Source of the DNA: Microbacteriaceae bacterium
Lineage (GTDB): Bacteria > Actinomycetota > Actinomycetes > Actinomycetales > Microbacteriaceae
Reading direction: 5' to 3'
DNA: 64,000 nucleotides
NCBI GenBank assembly: GCA_019638805.1
Contig: JAHBTA010000004.1
Span: forward strand, 62,001 to 126,000
Shown piece by piece: positions 41,255 through 49,865 of this stretch. Both the position numbers and the translations under genes were made by a program. Within the stretch, counting starts at the first letter, position 1, and every line of letters begins with the position of its first letter. The notes below the pieces were generated by a model. The model did not search any database. It had not been told where the DNA came from and was given only the letters and a program-made list of their open reading frames with translations.

Positions 41255-42229
41255 TCACCCGAGCGCCGCGCGCAGCTCGTCGAGCGTCGGCTGGCCCGCT
41301 GTGCCTCCGGCCGCCCGAGTCGAGAGCGACCCGGCGACGGCCGCCCAGCGCAGCCGCTCGGACTCGTCGGCGACCCCGTGGGCGAGGGCGGCGAGGTAAC
41401 CCGCGTCGAAGGTGTCGCCGGCGCCCGTGGTGTCGACGATGGTTTCGAGGGGCAGGCCAGAGGCCTCGGTGCGCACCCCATCCGGGCTCAGGGACCAGCC
41501 TCCGTCTGCGCCCGCCTTGACGACCAGGTGCGGGCGGGACTCGAGTTCGGCGGCACCGTGCCGCGCAACAGGAACGCCCTGTCCGGCAGCACCGTGCTGC
41601 AGAACCCTAGTGTCCGAGACACGGGACAGCTCCCCCAGCTCGGCGGCGTTCGGCAGCAGCACATCGACGAGCGGCAGCGCCTCCGCGAGCGCGGACCACT
41701 CCCCCGCCGGGTCCCAGTTCGGGTCGAGGCTCGTCCCGATCCCCGCCGCCCGCCACTCGCGCAGCAGCCCCGGAAGACCGGCCGTGATAGCGGGCGTCAG
41801 GTACGGCGACGCGACGTGCACGCGCTGGGGCGCGACCGTGCGCACGGCGGCGCGCACCGCATCCGCATCGATCGCCGGGATGGTGCCGGGCAGGGTGAGG
41901 ATGGCGCGGTCGCCCGGGACCGCGAGGTGCACCGACAGCCCGGTCGCCTCCCCCACCCGCGTCGTCACGGTCGAGACGTCGACGCCCGCCTCGCCCAGCA
42001 GCCGCAGCGTCTCGTGTCCGAACAGGTCGTCTCCCACCACGGCGGCGAGCGCCACCGGGACACCGAGCCGTGCAAGCCCGCAGGCCGCGATGGCCGCGCT
42101 GCCGCCGAGCACGAGATCGGCCGCCTCGAGCAGCTGCTCGGCCTGGCCGAAACGCGGCACGACATCGCCGCGCAGCACCAGATCCGGGTTCGCGTCGCCG
42201 ACCACGAGCACGCGGGCGGGCGAACTCAT
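41255..42229 (-). CDS. PfkB-family sugar kinase, ribokinase type
   Basis: This 324-residue protein has VLVVGDANPDLVLRGDVVPR near residue 7, LVLGGSAAIAACGLARLG near 39 (in place of the more common GGKGANQA) and VDTTGAGDTFDAGYLAAL near 265 with the catalytic Asp. It likely phosphorylates the free sugar taken in by the neighbouring ABC importer, for example a galactose or N-acetylgalactosamine derivative. The segment around residue 205-235 (LSRVSDTRVLQHGAAGQGVP) looks like an insertion. ATG overlaps the permease stop by four bases. Confidence 0.88.
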   Translation of the reverse strand: MSSPARVLVVGDANPDLVLRGDVVPRFGQAEQLLEAADLVLGGSAAIAACGLARLGVPVALAAVVGDDLFGHETLRLLGEAGVDVSTVTTRVGEATGLSVHLAVPGDRAILTLPGTIPAIDADAVRAAVRTVAPQRVHVASPYLTPAITAGLPGLLREWRAAGIGTSLDPNWDPAGEWSALAEALPLVDVLLPNAAELGELSRVSDTRVLQHGAAGQGVPVARHGAAELESRPHLVVKAGADGGWSLSPDGVRTEASGLPLETIVDTTGAGDTFDAGYLAALAHGVADESERLRWAAVAGSLSTRAAGGTAGQPTLDELRAALG

Positions 42230-43080
42230 CCGCGAAGACCCGAGAACGTCATGGTCGCCACGAACTGCTTCTGCGCCACCAGGAAGAACACGATGAGCGG
42301 AAGCGTCGCCACGACGTTGCCCGCCATGAGGAGCTCCCACTGCGTGCGCCGCGTGCCCTGGAAGTTCGCCAGACCCAGCTGCAGGGTGAAGGCGTCCGGG
42401 TTGTTGATCGCGATGAGCGGCCACACCAGATCGTTCCACGAACCCAGCAGCGTGAAGATCGCCAGGGTGGCCATGGCGGGTTTGGCCAGCGGGAGCACGA
42501 TCCGCAGGAAGACCTGCAACCGGTTCGCGCCGTCGATCATGCCGGACTCCTCAAGCTCGCGCGGAAGCGAGAGGAAGAACTGCCGCATCAGGAAGATCCC
42601 GAACGCGCTCGAGAGCCACGGGACGATCGCCGCGCCCAGCCCGCCCAGCAGGCCGATGCGCGCGAACAGGATGTAGGTCGGGATCATGAGAAGCTGCACC
42701 GGGATCATGATCGTGCCGATGATCGCGAAGATCCCCACGTTGCGGCCGCGGAAGTGCAGGCGGGCGAACCCGTAGCCGGCGAGCGAGCAGAACACCAGGT
42801 GCGAGGCGATCGCGGTGCCCGCGACGATCATCGAGTTGAGCAGCCACTTCAGCACGTCGGAGTCGGTGAAGAGCCCCACGAACCCGTCGAGCGTGAACCG
42901 CGAGGGGATGAAGGGCGGCGGGAAGGTGACCAGCTCCTTCGCGGGCGAGACCGACGCGAGGAACATCTGCGCGAACGGCAGCAGGAACAGCAGTGCCACG
43001 GGCAGCAGGAAGAGGTGCCAGCCGCTGAACGGCAGCCCGCGGCGACGACGGCGTGCGGTGCTGGGGGTCGTGGTCGCCAT
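42226..43080 (-). CDS. ABC transporter permease, MalG type (galactoside locus)
   Basis: This is the second membrane subunit of the importer, 284 residues. It has a basic N-terminus (ARRRRRGLPFSG) and six predicted membrane segments. The EAA-type loop is ELEESGMIDGANRLQVFLRIVLPL near residues 176-199. Its ATG overlaps the first permease stop by one base and its end overlaps the kinase start. An ATPase is again absent from the operon. Confidence 0.9.
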   Translation of the reverse strand: MATTTPSTARRRRRGLPFSGWHLFLLPVALLFLLPFAQMFLASVSPAKELVTFPPPFIPSRFTLDGFVGLFTDSDVLKWLLNSMIVAGTAIASHLVFCSLAGYGFARLHFRGRNVGIFAIIGTIMIPVQLLMIPTYILFARIGLLGGLGAAIVPWLSSAFGIFLMRQFFLSLPRELEESGMIDGANRLQVFLRIVLPLAKPAMATLAIFTLLGSWNDLVWPLIAINNPDAFTLQLGLANFQGTRRTQWELLMAGNVVATLPLIVFFLVAQKQFVATMTFSGLRG

Positions 43081-43976
43081 CAGAAAGCCTGCATTCCGCG
43101 TCGTCGCGCGTAGAGGACGACGCCGAGCGTGATGAGAAGGGTCACCGCGAACAGCACGTAGGCGACCGCCGAGCCGTAGCCGAAGCGCAGCGCTTTGAAC
43201 GCCTCCTCGTACATGAAGTACACGATGGTCTTGGTGGCATCCAGCGGCCCGCCGCGCGTGCTCGTGTAGACCAGGTCGAAGAGCTGGATCGAACCGATGG
43301 TCTGCCAGATCGTGGTGAAGACCGTCACCGGTCCCAGTTGCGGCCAGACCACGTTCCAGAACGACTGCCAGCGGTTGGCGCCGTCGAGGCGCGCCGCCTC
43401 GAGCAGCTCGCCCGGGACATCCTGCAGCGCCGCGAGGTAGATGACCGTCGTGAATGCGGCCTCCCCCCACAGCGACATGATGGCGATCACGAGCATGGCC
43501 TGGCCGGGATCCTCCAGCCATTGCTGCTGGGGCAGCCCGATCACCCGCAGCACGTTGTTGACGAGCCCGAACTGCGGGTTGAACAGATAGGTCGAGAGGA
43601 TGCCGGTGGCCGCCGCGCTCGCGACGAACGGCACGAAGATGGCCGTCCGGTAGAACCCGATGAAGCGGATGCGGCGGTTGAGCGCGACCGCGAGGAAGAG
43701 CCCCGCGAGCACCGACATCGGCACGAAGAGGGCGGTGTACAGACCGGTGTGGAGCACCGCCTCGAAGAAGTCGCCGTCGGTGGTGAGCCGGGCGTAGTTG
43801 TCTGGCCCGACGAACTTCGCCTCGCTGAAGCCGTCCCACTTCTGGAACGAGAGCAGCAGAGCCCACCCCGCCGGGAAGATCGACAGGCCGAGCACGATGA
43901 TCGTCGCGGGGGCGACGAAGAGCCATCCGGTCAGGCTCGACCGGGCCCTCCTGCGCCCCCGCGACGTCATCGTCAT
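43080..43976 (-). CDS. ABC transporter permease, MalF type (galactoside locus)
   Basis: This is the first membrane subunit of the importer, 298 residues. It has an N-terminal membrane helix (WLFVAPATIIVLGLSIFPAG near residue 18). The permease loop GELLEAARLDGANRWQSFWNVVWPQL lies near residues 182-207. It follows the binding-protein gene by 10 bases. An internal ATG two codons later is a possible alternative start. Confidence 0.9.
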   Translation of the reverse strand: MTMTSRGRRRARSSLTGWLFVAPATIIVLGLSIFPAGWALLLSFQKWDGFSEAKFVGPDNYARLTTDGDFFEAVLHTGLYTALFVPMSVLAGLFLAVALNRRIRFIGFYRTAIFVPFVASAAATGILSTYLFNPQFGLVNNVLRVIGLPQQQWLEDPGQAMLVIAIMSLWGEAAFTTVIYLAALQDVPGELLEAARLDGANRWQSFWNVVWPQLGPVTVFTTIWQTIGSIQLFDLVYTSTRGGPLDATKTIVYFMYEEAFKALRFGYGSAVAYVLFAVTLLITLGVVLYARRRGMQAF

Positions 43977-43986
43977 GTGCCGGCGA

Positions 43987-45300
43987 CTACTCGTTCAGGG
44001 CTTCGGTCGCCTCGGCGGCCGCCGCATCCAGCGCCTCCTTCGGATCGCCGTCGCCCTGCAGCACGTGCGAGATGGCGTCGCCGATCGCGACCGAGAGACC
44101 GTTGTAGCCCGCGACGGTGGGCCGCGCCTGCTTGGCGTTCTCCCCGTTGGCGGCCATGACATCCAGGTAGGGGTAGTTCTCCACCTGCTCGGCGAACGCG
44201 TCGGAGTCCAGCTCGCCGGTGCGCAGCGGCAGGTTGCCGATCGCGACGTTCCAGCGCTGGTCCTGCTCGGCCGAGGTCAGCCAGTTGGTGAACTCGAACG
44301 CCCAGTACTCGCGGTTCTTGTCCTGGTGGTCGAAGAGCGCCCAGATGTCCGGGCCGGACACGGTCTGGTGGTCGCCGTTCGTGCCGGGCAGGATCGTCAC
44401 GCCGTACGGAGTGCCGGCGACGTTGAGATCGTAGAGCTGCCACGGTCCCGAGGTGATCATGCCGATGCTGCCTGCGGCGAACAGCTCGCCGAACTTGGTG
44501 TCGGTCTGGTCGAGATAGATGCTCTTGTCGTCCTGTGCCATATCGCGCAAGAAAGTCAGCGCGTCGACGCCGGCCTGCGAGTTGAACGTCGCCTCGGTGC
44601 CGTCATCGCTCAGGATCGCGCCGCCGTTCTGCCACAGGTGCGGCCAGAACTGCCAGGTGGTCTCCTCCTGGCCCGAGACCGAGTAGGCGTAGCCGTACTG
44701 GTTCTTCGACGGGTCGGTCAGGGCTTTGGCCGCCGCGCGGAAGTCGTCCCAGCTCCAGTTCTCGTCCGGGTAGGCCAGGCCGGCCGCGTCGAACAGTTCG
44801 GTGTTGTAGATGAGGGAGAGGTTGTCGACGATGGCCGGGAAGCCGATGGTCTTGTTCCCGGTCGGGCGCACGGTCAGGCGCGCCGACTCGGGGAACTCAT
44901 CCCACTTGAGGGCGGGGTCGCTCACCTGCTCGGTGATGTCGAGCGTACGGCCCGAGCTCTCCAGCTGGCTGGCCCAGGAGCCGTAGGCGTAGGAGATGTC
45001 CGGGTAGGTGCCGCCGGCGAACCCGGCACTCAGCTTGGTGAGCAGCTCGTCGGTCGAGGACGCGCCGGGCGAGACCTCGATGTCGACGTTCGGGTGCGCC
45101 TCCTCGAACTCCTGGGCGAGGCCCTTGAGCATGTCGTTGGCCTCGGCGTCCTGGCCGGTCCACCAGACCAGCTTGACGTCGGCTTCGGGGTCCAGGGTGG
45201 TGGCGCCCTGCTGCTGCCCGCAGCCGGCGAGTGCGCCCGCCGTCACGACGGCGGCCGCGCCGGCCGCCAGGGCTCTGATCCATGAGGTGCTGTGCTTCAT
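43987..45300 (-). CDS. ABC transporter substrate-binding lipoprotein (galactoside locus)
   Basis: This 437-residue MalE-like protein has the signal peptide MKHSTSWIRALAAGAAAVVT and lipobox LAGC (Cys near 27). The body contains KLVWWTGQDAEANDML near 43, SAGFAGGTYPDISYAYGSWA near 92 and ENWSWDDFRAAAKALTDP near 184, all typical of sugar-binding members. It lies 53 bases after the SIS gene. A galactoside or amino-sugar is inferred from the enzymes around it. Confidence 0.92.
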   Translation of the reverse strand: MKHSTSWIRALAAGAAAVVTAGALAGCGQQQGATTLDPEADVKLVWWTGQDAEANDMLKGLAQEFEEAHPNVDIEVSPGASSTDELLTKLSAGFAGGTYPDISYAYGSWASQLESSGRTLDITEQVSDPALKWDEFPESARLTVRPTGNKTIGFPAIVDNLSLIYNTELFDAAGLAYPDENWSWDDFRAAAKALTDPSKNQYGYAYSVSGQEETTWQFWPHLWQNGGAILSDDGTEATFNSQAGVDALTFLRDMAQDDKSIYLDQTDTKFGELFAAGSIGMITSGPWQLYDLNVAGTPYGVTILPGTNGDHQTVSGPDIWALFDHQDKNREYWAFEFTNWLTSAEQDQRWNVAIGNLPLRTGELDSDAFAEQVENYPYLDVMAANGENAKQARPTVAGYNGLSVAIGDAISHVLQGDGDPKEALDAAAAEATEALNE

Positions 45301-45353
45301 CGCGTGTGCTCCTGTCTCGAGTATGGATGGGTCAGGTCGGTGGTTCGGGTCGG

Positions 45354-46232
45354 TCAGGTCAGGATGATCGAGCGGCTGAGGTGCCGCGGGTGGTCCGGGT
45401 CGAGGCCGCGGTGCTCGGCCGCGGCGACCGCGAGGCGCTGCGCCTGCACGAGCTCGACGAGCGGATCGGCGGCCGGTTCGCGGACGGTGGCGCCGGTGGC
45501 CCGGACGTCGGCGGCCAGCGTCGCGTCGCCCGCGTCGAAGAGCCACACGAGCGAGCCGGGGTGGGCCACCGCGAGCGGACCGTGGCGATAGTCGCGCGCG
45601 GGGTAGGACTCGGACCACGCCTGCGCAGCCTCGCGGATCTTGAGCGCGGCCTCCTGCGCGAGTCCGTGCGTCCATCCGCTGCCCAGGTACACGACGTGGT
45701 CGTGCGCCGCGGCGTCCACCGGCAGCGGCTCGGCCAGCGCGTCATCCAGCGCGGCGGGCAGCGCGGAGAGGTCCTCACCGAGGGCCGCGCGCGCCAGCAC
45801 GAGGAAGACGGTCGGGAACCGGGTCTGCACGACCGAGCGCTCATCGGCGTAGTCGAGCAGGATGACCTCGTCGGCGCGCTGCGCGACCGGCGAGTCGGCG
45901 ACGCCCGTGACGGCCACGACCTTCACGCCGGCGGGCACCGCGCGCAGCGCCTCGATCACCTCGCTCGTGGTACCCGAGCGCGTGATGGCGAGCACGCGAT
46001 CCCAGTCGCGCCAGACCACGGGCTCGGAGGCGTACGCCGCGTCGGTCACGCCGTGGCCGGCGCTCTCGCGGAGGTAGGCAAACGACTCCGCGACGAAGGC
46101 GGAGGTGCCGCAGCCGATCACGAGGACCTTCTCGCCGGGCGCGATGAGCGCCGCCGTGACCTTCGCGGAGTCCGCGATCGCCCGGCGCCACAGTTCGGGC
46201 TGGGTCGCGATCTCGTCGGCCGTGACGCTCAT
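45354..46232 (-). CDS. SIS-domain sugar isomerase/deaminase, AgaS-like
   Basis: The 292-residue protein has two SIS domains: KVLVIGCGTSAFVAESFAYL near residue 34 with the phosphosugar loop, AITRSGTTSEVIEALRAV near 83, and a second copy around VVYLGSGWTHGLAQEAALKI near 190. The family includes AgaS (galactosamine-6-phosphate deaminase/isomerase, giving tagatose 6-phosphate) and GlmS-type isomerases. With a tagatose-type kinase and a class II aldolase in the same regulon, the AgaS reaction fits best. It is the first gene of the operon; a 19-base operator lies about 90 bases upstream. Confidence 0.85.
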   Translation of the reverse strand: MSVTADEIATQPELWRRAIADSAKVTAALIAPGEKVLVIGCGTSAFVAESFAYLRESAGHGVTDAAYASEPVVWRDWDRVLAITRSGTTSEVIEALRAVPAGVKVVAVTGVADSPVAQRADEVILLDYADERSVVQTRFPTVFLVLARAALGEDLSALPAALDDALAEPLPVDAAAHDHVVYLGSGWTHGLAQEAALKIREAAQAWSESYPARDYRHGPLAVAHPGSLVWLFDAGDATLAADVRATGATVREPAADPLVELVQAQRLAVAAAEHRGLDPDHPRHLSRSIILT

Positions 46233-46318
46233 AGTGCTCCGTCTCGTGTCGCCGCGGTGCGAGGGATGCACCGCGGATGCTGCCCATGCTCTGACACGAA
46301 TGATCGTTCGACAAGAAA

Positions 46319-46337
46319 ATTGCCCGAAACGCTCATT
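46319..46337. promoter_or_regulatory. AgaR-like operator, promoter of the SIS/ABC operon
   Basis: Read on the minus strand this is AATGAGCGTTTCGGGCAAT, which matches AATGAGCGATACGCGCAAT at 49766-49784 at 16 of 19 positions. Both sites precede genes of the galactoside pathway. Binding by the DeoR-type regulator at 49866 is inferred. Confidence 0.6.
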
Positions 46338-46398
46338 CCGAGTGCGCATCCGGCGAGAATCCTGGCCCGCGGACCGCGCGCGCGGGCAGGATGACGGC

Positions 46399-47475
46399 GT
46401 GCACGATCGGGAGCGGGAGCTCGAGCGCCTCCGGCGCCTGCCGCTGGCCGAGTGGCGTCCGGTCACGCAATTGCGGGCTCGGACCACGGAAGTGACGCGT
46501 ACCGCGGTACCGGCCGTCGACATCCACAACCACCTGGGACGCTGGCTCAGCGACGGCGCCTGGATGATCGAGGACGTCGCCGCCCTGCTGCGCGCCATGG
46601 ACGACTGCGGGATCGAGACCGTCGTCAACCTCGACGGCCGGTGGGGCGACGAGGTCACGGCCAACATCGAGCGCTACGACGCGACGCATCCCGGCCGGTT
46701 CGTCACGTTCTGCCAGCTCGACTGGTCGCTGCTCGCCGACGACGACGGGGTGGATGCCCTGGTCGCCTCCCTCGAGGACAGCGCGCGCCGCGGTGCGCGT
46801 GGTCTCAAAGTGTGGAAGGACCTGGGCCTCACCGTGCGCGATGCGGCGGGCGCGCTCGTGCGTCCCGACGATCCGCGCGTGGTCGAGGTCATGAGGCGGG
46901 CGGGGGCGCTCGGAATGCCCGTGCTCATCCACACGGCCGATCCGATCGCGTTCTTCGAGCCGCTCGACGAGCGCAACGAGCGCCTCGAGGAACTACTCGA
47001 GGCGCCGGACTGGTGGTTCGGCGACCGCTCTGTGCACCCGGGCTTCGACGAGCTGCTCGACGCGCACGCGGCGCTCGTGCTGGCCTGCCCGGGGACGAGC
47101 TTCATCGGGGCGCATGCAGGCGGGGCGGCCGAGGACCTCGACCGGGTCTCGGCTCTGCTGGACGCGGCGCCGAACTACGTGATCGACATCGCCGGGCGCA
47201 TGGCCGAGCTCGGGCGCCAGCCCCGGCGGACAGCGGAGCTCATCGCGCGCCACTCGGACCGCGTGCTGTTCGGGACGGATGCCTACCCGGCCGAGGCCGA
47301 GCACTTCCGGCTGTACGCGCGGTTCCTCGAGACCCCCGACGAGGCCTTCGCGTACGCGCCGGACGAACCGGTGCCTCCGCAGGGACGCTGGACGGTGTCC
47401 GGTCTCGGCCTCGACGCCGCCACCCTGCGCGCGGTGTACCGCGACAACGCCCTCCGCCTGCTTCGGCTGTTCTGA
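46399..47475 (+). CDS. Amidohydrolase (TIM-barrel metal-dependent hydrolase)
   Basis: This 358-residue protein is of the amidohydrolase-2 type. AVPAVDIHNHLGRWL near residue 38 gives the HxH metal pair, GLKVWKDLGLTVRD near 134, MPVLIHTADPIAFFEP near 171 another His, FIGAHAGGAAEDL near 234 and VLFGTDAYPAEAEHF near 290 the catalytic Asp. Relatives include lactonases, decarboxylases and amide hydrolases, so the substrate is open. It is divergent from the SIS isomerase gene and shares its regulatory region. GTG start at 46399 with a weak AGGA. Confidence 0.82.
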   Translation: MHDRERELERLRRLPLAEWRPVTQLRARTTEVTRTAVPAVDIHNHLGRWLSDGAWMIEDVAALLRAMDDCGIETVVNLDGRWGDEVTANIERYDATHPGRFVTFCQLDWSLLADDDGVDALVASLEDSARRGARGLKVWKDLGLTVRDAAGALVRPDDPRVVEVMRRAGALGMPVLIHTADPIAFFEPLDERNERLEELLEAPDWWFGDRSVHPGFDELLDAHAALVLACPGTSFIGAHAGGAAEDLDRVSALLDAAPNYVIDIAGRMAELGRQPRRTAELIARHSDRVLFGTDAYPAEAEHFRLYARFLETPDEAFAYAPDEPVPPQGRWTVSGLGLDAATLRAVYRDNALRLLRLF

Positions 47476-47480
47476 CCCGT

Positions 47481-47578
47481 TGACCGAATGCAGGAGATTC
47501 TCCTGGGCCGGTCACCTCACGCGCGGGGAATGAGCGCCGACGTGTAACCCCCAAAGCAGGAACTCCTGCATGTGGTCA
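47481..47578. repeat. Palindromic intergenic element, copy 2
   Basis: TGACCGAATGCAGGAG (47481-47496) and CTCCTGCATGTGGTCA (47563-47578) pair at 14 of 16 positions around 66 bases. Length (98) and end sequence match the element at 4176-4272 (97). It fills the gap between two convergent genes and may also serve as a bidirectional terminator. Confidence 0.8.
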
Positions 47579-47588
47579 GAGCCCCCGG

Positions 47589-48428
47589 TCAGAGCAGGCG
47601 CACGTAGTGCTCCGCGACGGAAGCCATCGCGTCGCGCGCGGCCGCGAGCGCCGGGCGGGGGTCGGAGGACGACGCCGCGCCGAGGGCGTCCCGCAGCGCG
47701 GGGGTGCCCGCCGCGTTGAGGGCCGTGCCGACGTTGACTTTGCGGATGCCCGCCTCGACCGCGGCGGTCAGCGCCGCGTCGGGCACACCCGACGACCCGT
47801 GCAGCACGAGGGGCACCGGCACCGCCGCGGCCAGGCGCGCGACGAGCTCCAGGTCGAGCACCGCGTCCTGCGATGCCATCGCGTGCGAGGACCCGACGGC
47901 CACCGCGAGGCCGTCGACCCCGGTGGCCGCAACGAACGCGGCCGCCTCGTCCGGATCGGTCCGCACTCCGGGCGCGTGAGCGCCGTCCTTCCCGCCGACC
48001 TCCCCGAGTTCGGCCTCGACCCAAAGCCCCGCATCGTGCGCGCGCCGGGTCAGTCGCGCGGTCGCGGCGACGTTCTCGCCGTAGGGCAGAGAGGACGCGT
48101 CGACCATGATCGAGCCCAGCGCGAGCTCCCCGGATGCGGTGATCACCGTATCCGCGAGCGTCTCGCTCTCGACGTGGTCCAGATGCACTCCCACCGAAAC
48201 GCTCGCGGCGTGTGCGAGCTCCCCGCACGCGGCGAGCATGGGCCGGAACGCCCCGCCGTGGAACCGCACGGCGTTCTCGCTGAGCTGCACGATCACCGCT
48301 CGCCCGGCGCGCTCCGCCCCCGCGATGATCGCCTCGGCGTGCTCGAGGGTGATCGCGTTGAGAGCCGCGACGGCGCCGCCGGACGCCACAGCATCCGCCA
48401 CCAGGGAGCGCGTCGCGACGAGCGTCAC
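47589..48428 (-). CDS. Class II aldolase, tagatose/fructose-bisphosphate type
   Basis: This zinc-dependent aldolase of the FbaA/GatY/KbaY family has 279 residues. AVAALNAITLEHAEAIIAGAE near residue 18, VGVHLDHVESETLADTVI near 78 (His and Asp for zinc and catalysis), LVLHGSSGVPDAAL near 204 (second zinc His) and GIRKVNVGTALN near 226 (phosphate site) are present. In this locus cleavage of tagatose 1,6-bisphosphate to triose phosphates fits best. The GTG at 48428 overlaps the GH4 stop by four bases. It ends 10 bases from the palindromic element. Confidence 0.88.
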   Translation of the reverse strand: MTLVATRSLVADAVASGGAVAALNAITLEHAEAIIAGAERAGRAVIVQLSENAVRFHGGAFRPMLAACGELAHAASVSVGVHLDHVESETLADTVITASGELALGSIMVDASSLPYGENVAATARLTRRAHDAGLWVEAELGEVGGKDGAHAPGVRTDPDEAAAFVAATGVDGLAVAVGSSHAMASQDAVLDLELVARLAAAVPVPLVLHGSSGVPDAALTAAVEAGIRKVNVGTALNAAGTPALRDALGAASSSDPRPALAAARDAMASVAEHYVRLL

Positions 48429-49747
48429 GGCAGCACCATGCCCACGTCCCCGCCGAGCGAGCGGGGCAGCAGCGGGGCGTGCGCCGCGAAGAGCGCGTCG
48501 CACAGCTCCCACAGGCGATCCGGGGTGAGCGTCGACGACGCGTTCGGGTCGGCCAGCAGTGCGCGCTTGACGCTCTCGCGGTCGCCCGTGAGCGCGGCCT
48601 GCACGGCCAGTTCGGCAACCGAGAGGTAGCTGCGGTTGAGCGCGGCGCCCTGCGGGGGGATCGAGCCGACCGCGATGGGCGCGATGCCGGAAGCGTCCAC
48701 TCGCGCAGGCACCTCGACCGCCGCGCCCTGCGGGAGATTGTCGATGAGCCCGCGGTTGATGGTGTTGACGTGGATCTCGCGGGGCGCGCCGGTCAGCATC
48801 GAGTGGATGATCTGAGGCGCGTACTCGGCCGCGTCGCCCTCCTCGTGCAGCTCGAGCTCCTCGCCGTGCTCGAGTGCGCTGCGCGCCGCCTCGAACTCGG
48901 CGACGTTCTCCTCGCTGATGCGCAGGTACTCCAGGGGCTCGAGCCGGAACCGTTCGATCTGCTCGTCCGAGCGCAGGAACCACGACAGATATTCGGAGGA
49001 GTGCTCGCTCGTCTCGGTCGGGTAGTACCCGATGCGCCGGTAGATCTCGACGCGCACCCGGCGCTCGAGCCCCGGGTCGGCGGTGATCGCGGCGTCCAGC
49101 TGCGGGTACAGCGACTCGCCGGCACGGCTGAACTCGTACAGCCACGCCTGGTGGTTGACGCCCGCGGCGCGGTAGTGGGTCCCCTCCAGGGGCACGCCCA
49201 GCAGCTCGCACAGGTCATTGACGGTCCAGTACACGCTGTGACACAGCCCCGCGACGCGCAGCCCGGGCGCGACCGCGTGCAGCCACCAGACGTTCATGGC
49301 CATCGGGTTGGTGTAGTTGAGGAACCACGCCTCCGGACACAGTTCGGCCATGTCGCGCGCGATGCCGGCCAGCACCGGGAAGGTCCGCAGCGCCCGGAAC
49401 ACCCCGCCGACCCCCGTGGTGTCGCCGATGGTCTGGCGCAGCCCGAAGCTCGCGGGCAGTTCGAGGTCGATGCGCGTGGCGGCGATGCCGCCCACCTGGA
49501 TCATGTTGACGACGAAGTCCGCCTCGGCCAGCGCCGCGCGACGGTCGGGCTCGGCATGCACCCGCAGCGCCCGCCCGAGCCGCGCCGCGACCTGCTCTGC
49601 CGTGCCGCGAGCGACCTCGAGCCGCGCCGGATCGATGTCGTGCAGCACGAGGTCGAGCACCGGCAGATCCTCGAACCTCAGCAGATCGGTGACCAGCTGG
49701 CGCGTGAAGACCACGCTGCCCGCCCCGATGAAGACCACGCGTGCCAT
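48425..49747 (-). CDS. GH4 family glycosidase, alpha-galactosidase (MelA) type
   Basis: GH4 enzymes use NAD and Mn2+ and an oxidation-elimination mechanism. The 440-residue protein begins MARVVFIGAGSVVFTRQLVT with the NAD-binding Rossmann loop. VNMIQVGG near residue 87, QTIGDTTGVGGVFRALRTFP near 110, NYTNPMAMNVWWL near 150 and the metal motif GLCHSVYWT near 172 follow. CHSV and the TNPM pattern are those of MelA-type alpha-galactosidases rather than phospho-glycosidases. It acts in the cytoplasm on an imported galactoside. Its promoter has three DeoR-type repeats and diverges from the regulator gene. Confidence 0.9.
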   Translation of the reverse strand: MARVVFIGAGSVVFTRQLVTDLLRFEDLPVLDLVLHDIDPARLEVARGTAEQVAARLGRALRVHAEPDRRAALAEADFVVNMIQVGGIAATRIDLELPASFGLRQTIGDTTGVGGVFRALRTFPVLAGIARDMAELCPEAWFLNYTNPMAMNVWWLHAVAPGLRVAGLCHSVYWTVNDLCELLGVPLEGTHYRAAGVNHQAWLYEFSRAGESLYPQLDAAITADPGLERRVRVEIYRRIGYYPTETSEHSSEYLSWFLRSDEQIERFRLEPLEYLRISEENVAEFEAARSALEHGEELELHEEGDAAEYAPQIIHSMLTGAPREIHVNTINRGLIDNLPQGAAVEVPARVDASGIAPIAVGSIPPQGAALNRSYLSVAELAVQAALTGDRESVKRALLADPNASSTLTPDRLWELCDALFAAHAPLLPRSLGGDVGMVLP

Positions 49748-49765
49748 ACCCCGATTTTCCTCACG

Positions 49766-49830
49766 AATGAGCGATACGCGCAATAGAGTGAGCGGTAATT
49801 GGCTAAGGTGATCAGCGATATTGCGCAATT
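49766..49830. promoter_or_regulatory. AgaR-like operator cluster between GH4 and regulator genes
   Basis: AATGAGCGATACGCGCAAT (49766-49784) matches the operator at 46319. TGAGCGATA, TGAGCGGTA and TCAGCGATA start at 49768, 49789 and 49812, about two helical turns apart. A second GCGCAATT block ends at 49830. Autoregulation and control of the GH4-aldolase operon are inferred. Confidence 0.65.
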
Positions 49831-49865
49831 CGCGCGCTGTCGCCCCGCGATTCGATGAGGATGCC

